NCBI GenBank assembly: GCA_002914805.1
Contig: JXTB01000166.1
Coordinates: 138,107 to 202,106, forward strand
Direction of reading: 5' to 3'
From: Parasponia andersonii
Taxonomy: Eukaryota; Streptophyta; Magnoliopsida; Rosales; Cannabaceae
Length of the DNA stretch: 64,000 nucleotides
Shown: positions 10,196-21,010 of the stretch, in pieces
Layout of the letters: each line of letters opens with the position of its first letter
How positions within the stretch are numbered: position 1 is the first letter of the stretch
Program-made: the position numbers and the translations under genes
Notes under the pieces: generated by a model
The model's input: the letters and a program-made list of their open reading frames with translations, nothing else
Databases searched by the model: none
What the model was told of the DNA's origin: nothing

Positions 10196-12443
10196 ATAGA
10201 TAAAGAATAGAAATCAGTTGATAGATTATTGAACGAGTATAGAAACAAAGTTGATAACTTTTTGTAGTTTGCTGTTAAAAATATCAAAGATCCTAATATA
10301 ATTTTGTGCACTTATCTTAAATGTGGAAATTTGATAAAAATAGGTGTTCAAAAGATAAAAAAAATACTTATATTTTCGTAGAATATATCAAAGTCATAAA
10401 TAATAGATTTAGCCCGGTGAAAAGGTTCCGATTATGGGATTTTTGTCAAAAAAAAGTATAAAAGATAATAATGGGTTAGATTTTAATGATATACAATATG
10501 AAATAGATATAGATCTAGATCCTATCAAGTTTTAGTCATTACTTAATTATACTAAGAAATTAATCTATCCAAGTTGTATAAAATTCACAAAATTGTCAGC
10601 ATTACTGAAATTGTATAATTTAAAATTAAGACATGAATAGAATGATAAGAGTTTTTTAAACTTTGTAGCTATGCTAGAAGAGATGTATTTGCCAAATAAT
10701 AATGAGATGCTACCTTCCTCTTATGAGACCAAAAAGACTTTATTTTCATTAGATATGTAATATGAGAAAATTCATTTTTTCTCAAATAATTGTATTTTAT
10801 ATTGTAAGAAATTTAAAGATACAATTACTTGTCTAGTGTATGGTAAGCCTAAGTGGCAACTGGATAAGAATTCTAAAGAGGTAAGGTTAGAACTGCTGCT
10901 AAAATTCTATAGTATATTCCTCTAATTTCTCTTTTTACTCGTCTATTTCGAAATTATGAGTGTACTAATGATCTAACATGACATGTAAATAAAAGGATAG
11001 AAGATAGAAAACTTAGATATCTAGCCGATTCACCAGCTTAGAAAATAATAGATTACAAATGCCTTTTTTTGGGAGTGATAAAATAAATCATCATCTTGGT
11101 CTATCTACAGATAGTATTAATCAACTCTAAATAACAAATATAATTGTTAGCATGTGCTTATAATCTATAATCTTTCTCAATGGTTGTGTATGAAAATAAA
11201 GTTTATACTTCATACAATATAAATATTAGGACCTAAATAACCTGCTAACAATACTGATATATATTTGGTCCATTTGATTGATAATTTGAACAGTCTGTGA
11301 AATGCTGGTGTTAAAGCTTATGACACATATAAGGATGGAGATTTTACTCTTAAATTTGTGTAAATATGGATAATCAAAGGCTTTCCTGCATATAGAAACT
11401 TATTTAGATTTTTTACTAATAAATACAAAACTTGTCCTATTTATAATAAAAAAACAAATTGTCAGCGCTTAATGCATGCTTGGAAAATGGAGTTATATTT
11501 GGCCATAAAAGGTTTTAACCCTATAAACATACAAACAAAAATTGGAAAAGAGCATTTAGTACTTCCCAAGAATTTGAATTGGAACTACAACATTTAATTG
11601 GGATAGAGGAACCACAAAATTTAACTAGGATAGAAGAAGCATAATATTTAACTGGGACAGAGATATTAGAAACAATTTCTAAACTCGAATTTAGGTTTGG
11701 AAAGTTTAAAATAAGTGATATAAATATGAAAATAAAAAAAACATAGTAATGTGAAATTTGTGAAAATACTGAAGAGTTGTTGGAAGAAGAAATCTATATC
11801 CTTTGAGCTAGAATATTAGCAACATTTACTTATGAGACATAACTTAGATATCATACATATTGAAAATAACACATATGATAGTCTAATTTGAACTTTATTA
11901 AATATTCCAGGGAAGAAAAAAGATTACATTGGTGCCCATATAGATATTGTTGACATAAGTGTTCAAAAAGAGTTAGCTTCTAGAGCGGGGGAGAAGTGAG
12001 CATTTTTACTCCTACTTGCTTCTCACATTGAAAAGAAAGAAAAATATCAATTATATCATTCCTTATTTAATGCAAATGTTCCTGAAGATTATTCTTCTAG
12101 TATTAGAACATTAATAGATATGAACAATTTAAAACTAGTTAGACTTAAATCTCATGATTGTCATATATTAATATAATATTTGTTGTCTATAGCATTCCGG
12201 TCAGTATTATCTAAAATTGTTCTATATGCAATCATTAGATTATACTTAATTTTTAATTCAATATGTTCCAAGGTAGTCAATGTATCAAAGTTGGACAAAT
12301 TACAACGTGAAGTTGTTGTAATCTTGTACTTGTTTGAGTAATTTTTTCCTCTAATAATTTTTGACATAGTGATATATCTTACATTTGGTTAGAGAAGTGA
12401 AGTTATATAGTCCTATTTATTTGAGATAGATCCATTTGTAAAG
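10196..12443 (+). pseudogene. CACTA (En/Spm) TNP2-type transposase, decayed
   Basis: Transposase of a CACTA DNA transposon. Conceptual translation, with stops, runs collinearly along TNP2-type proteins. First comes a transposase-associated domain (10196-10420: VDNFL, FAVKNIKDPN, LKCGN). Next is the TNP2 region: LSALLKLYNLKLRH near 10600, CILYCKKFKDT, a W-x-L-DKNSKEV zinc-region echo, LADSPA, GLSTDSIN, AYNL near 11160, FPAYRNL near 11380 and a CPIYNKKT box. It ends with LLMRHNLDIIHIENN (about 11815), PEDYSSSIRTLIDM (about 12085) and LKSHDCHIL (about 12145). Many codons are now stops (mostly Q or W to stop) and there are frameshifts, so it is long dead. The expected start ATG is ATA, inside the target duplication of the 5S-SINE insertion. 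Confidence 0.85.
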
Positions 12444-12822
12444 AGTGGGTGGATGAATTAATACAATTTCTTATTTGAGATTCCTATGCTTTATTCATTT
12501 GAACTAAGTAGTATTTGATGATAATATTAGTTTAGTTTAAAAAACTAATATATACTTAGTTTTTAGGTTATATGAGTATGATCATATGATTAAATTATTA
12601 TGTTAATTAGTTATGTTATTTTAATTTACTCATCTACTTATTTAAGATTATGGAAAGTTATATTATTAAGTTAGTATTGTCTATAAATTTAAAATTTTGT
12701 TCCATTTTGTGTGGAATATTTGGTGACGATCATAGATTTGGATTATATTTGTAAACATTGAGGGGTATACACAAATATACTAAAAATACTTCTGAAAATG
12801 ATGTGTTAAGATACTTAAAATA
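12444..12822. other. AT-rich DNA after the TNP2 fossil
   Basis: Likely the decayed remainder of the CACTA element. No further coding motif could be read here. Confidence 0.4.
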
Positions 12823-15800
12823 CATTACTAAAAAAACAATCAATAGGATACCAAGATTCTTAAAAGGCATCATGGTAGATATCAAGGCGCTTATAAAACA
12901 TCATGGTATACTGGGCCTATTATAGTACCCGGAATCACGATGCTTTTGTAGGCGTCGTAATAGGCTTTTCAAGGTATAACATCCTCTAGTTTAACTATAT
13001 TGTCATATATAGTCAAACTGTGAAATATTATTCTTTCTTAAAATATATCTTTAGTTTTATAAAACGGTGGACAAATTTGAACTTTCCAAAACCTTTAAAC
13101 AAAAAAAACTGCATAACATTTCTTGTTGAAAGTGTCTTTACAAAATGTACAATCAAAAGAGATTTTCATTAGTCTATTTTATTATCAGCAATAGTATTTT
13201 CATCGTACCCAAAATATCATAATACAAAAATATTGCCCACAGGTTAAGCTTGTCTATATCTATATGATCATGGCGACAAAACGCAAGTTAGTTAATCAGC
13301 TAGTCAATACTAAAATGTGCCTCCTCATCTGTATCAAAAGACTAAAATAAGCCAAAAATCAGTAATTAAAAACTATGCATGCTTGTGTATGCTTTAAAAT
13401 CTTATCAAGTTCTTATTGTACACTTTCCTTTCTTAAACATTTGAGTCCATATTTTTCCTTAAGAAAATATTCATAGTTGTGCCTCTTAGCACATTGCTAG
13501 TCCTGTAAATTGATAGGTCGTGATAATATTGGGCAGAAACTCTGGCCAAGAGTAAAAATAAAGTACGACCGTGATATGAGATTTTTTGAAAACTCATTCT
13601 CTCATCAAATGGGCATCCCACACTGAGCTAATATTGTCTCACTTCAACGAGATATATCATAAGATCCGTAAGTCCTACTTTAACAGAAGAGTCTACATCA
13701 ATAGACTTACCTACCCAGTTCAGACAGACTAGTAATTATAATTAAAATTTATCTTATAAAATTAGTACAATGGTACTCACTTTCAAATACTCTGTAATAA
13801 AATTCTTAATTTATGCATAAAATGTGTTATGTACATGTCATATCATAACTTTCAATAATAAGTAAGTTTCACATAATGACATTTCCCTTATAGTTCTTAT
13901 GACGTAGTTGTAAGTCTTTATTTATCTTATGTCCTAAATAGAAATTGTTAATAGAAAGGGTCAATATCCTTGAAAGACTGATGTGCCAATCACCTATCAT
14001 GAATATCTTTTATTTAAGATGTACATTTTACTAAAATGAATGCATCAAGATACTTGATCATGAAATGACTCAGAAGCATACAAATCACTTAAGGTACTTA
14101 GCAGCCAATAACTAGTATTAAAAAACTCTTCAAAAGTATTATAATATAAATGCTAGTTCATTAGCTCAAAAATGATCCAAAATGATGCATAATTTTGTAA
14201 AAACTAGTTCATTTGCCCCTAAATAGTACAATTTTATTTTAAAAATATTTGGACAATACCTTCCTTATTTTTAGGACATTCCTACATGATTAAAATTATA
14301 TTTTTAAACCTACAATAATATTTTACGAGCTAATTCCCATATATACACCTCAAAGAGGATTATTTAGAACATCCTAAATATACTTGAATTTCTTTCGATT
14401 TAAACAAAGTTTAAAACTATTTTTACACTTATGTGTCATCACAACTAGCTATTAAATGAGTGTAATAAATAATAGGATCAATAAAATATATACTTTAAGT
14501 TTAAAAAATTATATTATAAATATAGAAAACTTAATCTACTATATATAAAAGTACTTAAATCCATAAATAGCAAACTTTAAGGCTTTAGATCTAACTTTAA
14601 TTCTTCACTTAAATTTTATATTTCCAGTAATATATAAGTTTCCTAAGACTTTTATTCATTAAATAAATGCTTTGGTTTAAGGACTATAGCAAGAAAAATC
14701 AACTAAAAATTCAAAATCCAAATTAAGCCTTACCTTGACTAATTTGAATTTTTCCTGAATCTCTTGCCTTCTAGTTCTACCAAACTGATTTTCAAGGCTT
14801 AGAAATAGATTTTAAGACTCAAGAGGATCTGAAAGAGTCATTATTTAAGTGGAAACAAGTGGAGAATTGAAATTAAAGAACACGACTTAGGAAGAAAACT
14901 AGTAAAATTACCTTGACTAGTTATGTTCTATCTCATTTTCTTGAGCTCCAATTTGAGTTTTACTACTTGAAAACTCTTGGAAATAGTTAAGAGAAGTTTA
15001 GAAATAAGTTAGAGAGGTTCAAGTCGAGGCTGGAGAGAAAAAGGAAGAAAATGACCATGGTCTAAAATCAATCAATACTTAATGGTTAAGAAAAGACATA
15101 ACTTAAATTCTAAGGGGTATCTTAGGTATTTTGCATATTACTTTCTGTGTGTCCAACTTTAAAAATTTCTTAGCATAGACATTGCATTGTTGGCCACTCC
15201 CATACATCCAAATATAAACAAAGTTAGTGAATCCTAGCTTAGAAAGTGAAAACTAGTCATACTTTGACTTATGGTCCCATGTTATAGGTTTTATTGTAAT
15301 CTGGTAAAATCTAGCCCCATAACCAATTATTAAAAATAAAAATAAGTTAATTAGACTCTAATTAATAATGCAACCATAGTATTAGTACTCAGTTATTAGA
15401 ACATACAAAAATAACATTATGCGATTAAACTGAACCTAAGCTAGCTTAGTACAATAAAACACAAATCAGTATTATGAATGTCACCTCGTACTTACCTGGA
15501 GCCAACAAGTAAAATGTTATAAATAAGTCCTAAATTGAATTAAAACTATTTAACGCGTTAAACATATAGTGAATCGGTTCCAAAATACGTGAAAATTGTA
15601 TTTTACTGAAAAACTACTGTTTGACTAGATTATCAACAAGTATGATCTTAATGCATGTGTACATAGTATTGCTTTCATAAATATTTTTTTGTTCTTTTAG
15701 TATATCGAGTTCTCTCTCTCTGAGGGTATTGAACCTTTATACTGCATTGGGACACTTCGACAATCATTAGTATAATAATATATATATAAAAATACATAAC

Positions 15801-15960
15801 ATAAAGAATGAGTATGTTACTATGAAATTTGTATTAATAATTCTAGAGGCCTAATGTGCAACCGAAATATGTTTATTATTAGCTTAGTATACATGTGAGA
15901 ATCTTGGGCACCACATAAAGTGTTTATAAAGCATCATAAAAGGCCTTTTTTCTTATAATG
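12823..15960. mobile_element. Possible non-autonomous CACTA-like element
   Basis: The left end CATTACTAAAAAAACAATC at 12823 and the right end, whose complement reads CATTATAAGAAAAAAGG (ending 15960), resemble degraded CACTA terminal repeats (CACTACAAGAAAA). Just inside both ends are CACTA-style subterminal phrases (CATCATGG, GATGCTTTTGTAGGCGTCG, and on the right GCATCATAAAAGGCC), and both carry CCAAGATTCT. No matching 3-bp target duplication is visible. The interior (13400-15560) has no transposase, and parts read like a decayed LTR on the minus strand, so other insertions are probably nested in it. The pairing of the two ends is tentative. Confidence 0.35.
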
Positions 15961-16025
15961 GTTAACTAATTGTTAAAGAAAAACTTTGCCATTGCCAAAC
16001 TTTTGGTAGAATTGAGTATTTATAA

Positions 16026-17375
16026 ATGGATGAAAATTGGATGACAAAGAATAGGTTATCGAGAGTTTGAAGATAGAGTTAAGTATTTCTTAAGTTTTAC
16101 CAAAAAGAATGGTATAGATCCTCATATGATTCCACGTCTATCTGTTAAATGTAGGAGTTAATGGCACAGATGGTTCTTGAACTATCTAACTTATGGCAAT
16201 TTAGTCCTCAAAGTTTCAACCTATGGTAATTTAGCCTTCAAAGTTTCAACTTTAGTAATTAAGCCTCTAAATTTTCTAATTTGAAGCAATGTAATCCTGG
16301 AATGTTTAAATTCTAACCTGTTATTAAATTTTTGACAAAGAATACATGTATAAAATATGTTGTAGTATCTGAAAATATTTTTAAAGAAATATAACTAAAC
16401 AAAAGAATTAAGAGAGAATAAAAATCATATTATTTGCATTTTTAGAGTTTTTAGAGTTGTAAATTTAGAGAAAATATTTTTGTGATTGTTCATTTTATGT
16501 TCGAAATTCTCAAATTTCTTTTCAAATACAATTTCTAATGCAACTACATGCTCTACGCATCTTTTTTTGGTCAAAATTTAATAACAAGTTACAATTTAGA
16601 TAGTATAGGGATCAAATTACTATAAATTGAAAAGCTAGATGGCTTACAATTGAAACTTTGACGATCAAATTGCCATAAGTTAAATAGTTCCGGGACCATT
16701 TGTGCCATTACTCCTAAATGTAGTAACTTTAAGAAGATAAAAAAGATATTGATGTAAGAAGACATTTATACTTTCATAACATAGATACATCTTATTAGAG
16801 ATAGATATGGTATGAGATTTGATGAACCCTCATATCATGAGAGTTTTCTAAACAAAAAAATTCAAAAATAATACGCTTCCAACAAATACAAATACTACTC
16901 GGTAGATATAGTTGATGATATTAAAGAAAAATACTTTAATCACCCAAAAAATTTTGTGAGATTGCTAGAGGAAGTAGAGAAATCTCTTTTCTTGGATAAA
17001 AAATCACATAATTGAAACCTCTTTTCTTGGATGAAAAATCACCAAATTTTCATTCTTAGTTAGACTTTATAATTTGGAAGCTTAGAATGGATGTAGTGAC
17101 AATGAATTTTCACGATTGTTTTCATTATTCGGAGAAGTATTCCCACAACATAATAAAATTTCTATGGACAAAGTATTTTCTTGATTCTATAGTTAAAGGC
17201 CCTCAAAATGGCCTAAAGGTACTAGTTTTGAGGCTTTTCGATGAAGGAATCTTCGTTAAAAACTATTGGCATGAGCTTTTAGTGACGGTTCTAGAAATCA
17301 CAATTTTCAACCACTATTATTGACCTTTAACGATGGTGTTTCATCACCATAAAAAGTATTATTTTTCTTGTAATG
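16026..17375 (+). pseudogene. Second TNP2-type CACTA transposase, 5' fragment with element terminus
   Basis: Starts ATG GAT GAA AAT TGG at 16026 and reads, across frameshifts, as a transposase-associated domain (NRLSR, KYFLSFTKKNGIDP). It is interrupted by a MITE at 16155-16714 and continues with NFKKI and HLYF. Then come a linker with NFVRLLEEVEKSLF (about 16955) and the start of the TNP2 region (LYNLEA near 17070, then a GEVFPQHN echo). The rest of the transposase is missing: the sequence passes into a CACTA-like end, GATGGTGTTTCATCACCATAAAAAG and TTTTTCTTGTAATG ending at 17375. It differs clearly from the copy at 10196, so it is a different family or a deleted derivative. Confidence 0.7.
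16155..16714. mobile_element. Mutator-like MITE with 9-bp target duplication
   Basis: 560 bp with terminal inverted repeats of about 65 bp (GAGTTAATGGCACARATGG... at the left; the complement of the right end reads GGAGTAATGGCACAAATGG...). They include shared blocks such as AACTTATGGCAATTT and TCAAAGTTTCAA. The flanks carry a perfect 9-bp duplication TAAATGTAG (16146-16154 and 16715-16723), the size made by Mutator-like transposases. It has no coding capacity. Removing one duplication restores the reading of the flanking CACTA gene, so the insertion is younger than that gene. Confidence 0.88.
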
Positions 17376-18126
17376 AGGAAAGAGGAAAAGCAAGGGGAAA
17401 GGCAAAAGAAAAATAGAAAAAAGGTCGAGAAAAGAAAAAAAACAAATAAGGACAGATGTTACCTTTACATGCATGAATATTAAGGAGAAAACACAGAGGG
17501 AAAAATGGAGAAGAAAGAGAAAAGAAAAAAGAAAAAAAAAATAAACGAAGATATATTAGTTGAAAAACGTATAAAAAAATAAAAAACAAAAGAGAGAAAG
17601 GAATTCCAATTTTTTTTTTTTTTAAAAAATAGAAGCGAATGCAAATTTTTAACAGAGTTATTACTATTGATAACTTTTATTTTCACGTTACACAGTTTTA
17701 AATTAAAATAAAGATTTTCTCTTCAGTTTGAAATTGATGAGAATTAATATTTTCTCGTCACTTTAAAAAGTGACGAGATAGATTTGGCTTACTTACTCTT
17801 TAGCCGTGCGAAACAATCGACGTAGAATTAGTGATGCGTATAATAGTAATTGCAGTAGTATGTGTACAAATATAATGATTTGTACTGACGGTTTAAAGTT
17901 ATTTTTAACAGATTTTAAATATTTATCAGTATAAACTTTTTAATTAATGTGTACATAAAGAGTTGACATACTACAAGAAAATAATGTCTTTATCTTTACT
18001 TTTACCTATACCTGTATATATGTATATATTTATAAAAATTATAAATTTGGAGATATAATTTTGCCCAACTAAAACTATAGTTAAAAATGCAGAAAAATCA
18101 CAGTTTATAACAGTTTTTTTTGCAAT
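17376..18126. other. AT-rich DNA with CACTA-like scraps
   Basis: A/G-rich, then T-rich sequence (17380-17640), a perfect palindrome at 17753-17778, and a CTACAAGAAAATAATG motif near 17972 that resembles a CACTA terminus. No gene is supported; the long hydrophobic minus-strand open frames here come from A-rich runs. Confidence 0.5.
17753..17778. repeat. Perfect 12-bp palindrome
   Basis: Arms TCTCGTCACTTT and AAAGTGACGAGA separated by AA. GTGACGA-type inverted repeats are common in the subterminal regions of plant CACTA elements. Confidence 0.85.
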
Positions 18127-18290
18127 TGACTTTATATATTTAATTCGATCATATCATGAAATTACATTGTTTTCGAAAATACCCATATCATATAGATATT
18201 TTCAAAGGTGACTTTATATATTTAATTCGATCATATCATGAAATTACATTGTTTTCGAATATACCCATATCATATAGATATTTTCAAGGT
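18127..18290. repeat. 82-bp tandem duplication
   Basis: Two adjacent copies (18127-18208 and 18209-18290) starting TGACTTTATATATTTAATTC, almost identical, so recent. The similar open frames at 18156 and 18238 are a product of this duplication. Confidence 0.93.
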
Positions 18291-18320
18291 AAACTTGGTT
18301 TGGCTTATTTCACACATACC

Positions 18321-18347
18321 CGGGGGGCGGGGGCGGGGGCGGCGGGG
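18321..18347 (+). other. G-rich tract with G-quadruplex potential
   Basis: A 27-base run made of G blocks of 6, 5, 5, 2 and 4 separated by single C residues, in otherwise AT-rich DNA. It meets the four-G-run pattern of an intramolecular quadruplex with very short loops. It lies 31 bases after the 82-bp duplication. No gene is nearby. Confidence 0.8.
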
Positions 18348-18447
18348 CATAATACAAAGGAAAAAAAAAGCTTGGGATGCTATGTCAGGAACGATTTTGA
18401 GCATGTCTCATCTAACCATGGTTAGTAAAATACAAGAGGAGAATTAA

Positions 18448-20886
18448 ATGGCTAATAATACGAATGTGGATAATTAGCAATTTTTGTTGAAAATATTTTT
18501 AAGAATTCGGACTAAATATAGTGTGCGCCAAAAATTCATAAATTTATTTATACGTGTATAATACTTCTAATTTTGAAAATAATGTCTGAAAAATATGCTA
18601 ATAAAAAGTATAATTTTCTTTAAAAATATTATATTTTTCACATGCTTTAATGCGATTGGTTTAGAAAATATAAATATTACTTATTGATAATTGATTAAAT
18701 ATTTAATTAATCAAAATAAAATCAGTATTATATGATAAATAATAACAAAAACATTTGAATGAAAAAAAATGAAATACAGAAAATGAGATTAGTGAGGAGT
18801 ATTTTATACAGCTGAAGGATACGTACATATATGAGACATATATAATACATTTTTTGTTTATGTTTGACAAATATATGTAATTTGACTATATAATTAAAAG
18901 GTACGTATGTGTATATATAATATGGATATTATACTTAAAATTGCTAACTATCCATCTAACAATTAGAAATGTCCCCACATAGAATTGGTATATATCTACT
19001 CAATTTTATTGGTATATATCTACTCAATTTTATAATTGAAATTCAAGGCTTCAAGTTGAAAAGGCAATGTCAAACTAAGTTTTGGTAACCAGAATTCAAT
19101 GACAAAAACAAGCTAAAAAGTTACTTTTAAAATCGTTCCTTCCCACCACGACGCTCAATTCATAAAATAATTTTTAAATTATATTACATTTTTCAAAGGT
19201 CAGCTAAGACCAAGTCTAGCGTTGACTAGCTAGCTGTCTAGGAGTGACCAACTAAGGGTCATATATCTAACTAGTTTTACTTGCCCTAATGGGAAAAGAA
19301 AAGGAAAAATAAAGCAAATGAAAAACGTGGACACCACCGGTCTTGCTAAGCCAATTTTATGTCTCGGTAATTAGTTGAAGTAGCAATTGGGTTGTTGAAA
19401 TATAACGTTTCATCTCAAAATAAATTAAAATAAAATAAAGAGCAATGATATATAATCCGACCCAGTAAATCGGCATAGGCCAATTTATAGCGGATGCCAC
19501 GTGACTTGAGCTTGCCATGGTTATTGGGTCAAATGGCTTCGACACATGGGTCCCACCATAACGAAAAAGGCACATTTGTTTCATCTATTCTCTCCATTCC
19601 CGCTCCTACGTCCATTCAAGTTATACTGTTAATATGTTTGTTTATACTTGTAGCAATACTCGCAAAATGCTTAATACTAGTGTTGTTGTTAATCATTTTT
19701 TAAGATAAAGAACATTATTATGTATGACTTTTTATTGTTAATATGGTATTTACATTTCGTTAAAAGAAAAGGAAAATTACGTATTTATGTACTATCCTTG
19801 TGTAGTTTTAAGAAAAACATCAAACATTCTCTTGGTTTTAGGGAAGTAATAAATTCATTTTTTTTAAAGTGTGGCTTAATTAATAACCTCTATTTATTAT
19901 AAATAAAAAAAAAATACCTACTATTACTTAATTCACTCCTTAGTTCTCATAAAAGTAAAATATGCATCCTCTAAATTTCACAAACGGATGACAATTTATG
20001 TTAGATTTGATCAAAGTTACATTATGAAATGACTATAATACTCTCGGTCAAAATTAGTTAAGGGATCAAAATATGTTCGTACACTTATATAACACCCATT
20101 ATACCATGCTTCAAACCAAATTCTCCATTGATCAATTACCATAAGTACTAAATATTAACTTGTGAAGGATTCTTTACGCACCATAGTTAGAAGCCAACCA
20201 GAAGAGGAAAAAAAAAGAATATTAGCAACAAAACTAATTGAAGGATTCTTCAAGCTAACGAGAAAGAACGAAGAAAAGAAAGAGCGGAAATAATCACACT
20301 AGCTAAAACATTCTTCGAGTAGAAATTAATAGAGGAAAAAAGCACAAAAAGAAATACTTTTTGCAAAATTACAGAGAAATAATTGATACCAGGGCTACAC
20401 TTAAAAACTCTTTCAAAGAAGCATGAAAGTAAAACTCAAAAAATATAGACTCAAAGAGAGTAGTACATATGAGTAACGGACGATCGTATAAAAAAGCCAA
20501 GTCTGTGTGCTAGTGGGCCTAGTAAAGGCTTGAAGCATAGACGATACAATAAAACAGTTATACCCTATTTACCAGTATTTGTCAAGTAATATAAATACAA
20601 CACAGGCTTATACTTTATACATATCAAACTAACATATTCAAATGCTCATGCTTCAGACATAACAGAATAATAGATATATATATAACATAATCTAATAATT
20701 TCACAGATTTAGAGAAACAAATAATTCTTACTTGTAGATGTAACATTATTTATTTCGTTTTCGAGCTTTTAAAGTCTTTGTTTGTAAGATGCTCTCTACT
20801 TAATGTACATTTGATGTGCTCCTAAATATATATATTTTTAAAAAATAGTAACTTTATTTTCTCCTCACGCTCAAAATGTTATATGG
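18448..20886. other. AT-rich intergenic DNA
   Basis: I see no gene, RNA or clear transposon boundary. A short direct duplication (GGTATATATCTACTCAATTTTAT) is present at about 18986-19032. Short open frames lack recognisable motifs. Confidence 0.55.
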
Positions 20887-21010
20887 TTCCTTTGTGGATA
20901 TTACAGTTCCTTCGGGAATATTACAATTCATTCGGGAACATTATGGTTCTTTTGGAAACATTCTCTGGTTCTTTCGAGGACAATTTGATTCCTTTAGGAA
21001 CACTCTGATA
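20887..21010. repeat. Array of six ~20-bp units forming UUCG-type mini-hairpins
   Basis: Units start at 20887, 20907, 20927, 20947, 20969 and 20989. The best unit reads TTCCTTCGGGAATATTACAG: TTCC and GGAA can pair around a TTCG loop. Other units vary (TTCATTCGGGAA, TTCTTTTGGAAA, TTCCTTTAGGAA) but mostly keep the self-complementary ends. The flanks look like decayed retrotransposon or LTR sequence, and no host element is resolved. Confidence 0.75.

Noticed and set aside
13400..15560. Decayed minus-strand LTR of a Ty3 element
   Set aside because: Some phrases read like plant LTR sequence, but no TG..CA boundary, primer site or second copy could be found in the window.
12823..17375. A single CACTA element bounded by 12823 and 17375
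   Set aside because: The terminal repeats match only roughly, and the 3-bp flanks (ATA and AGG) differ, so the pairing cannot be supported.
17359..17686. Hydrophobic minus-strand open frames that look like membrane proteins
   Set aside because: They come from A-rich runs (complement TTT/TTC codons), with no conserved pattern and no start context.
18156..18447. Two similar small plus-strand open frames
   Set aside because: Their similarity is explained by the 82-bp tandem duplication, and they run through the G-rich tract. Nothing supports a protein.
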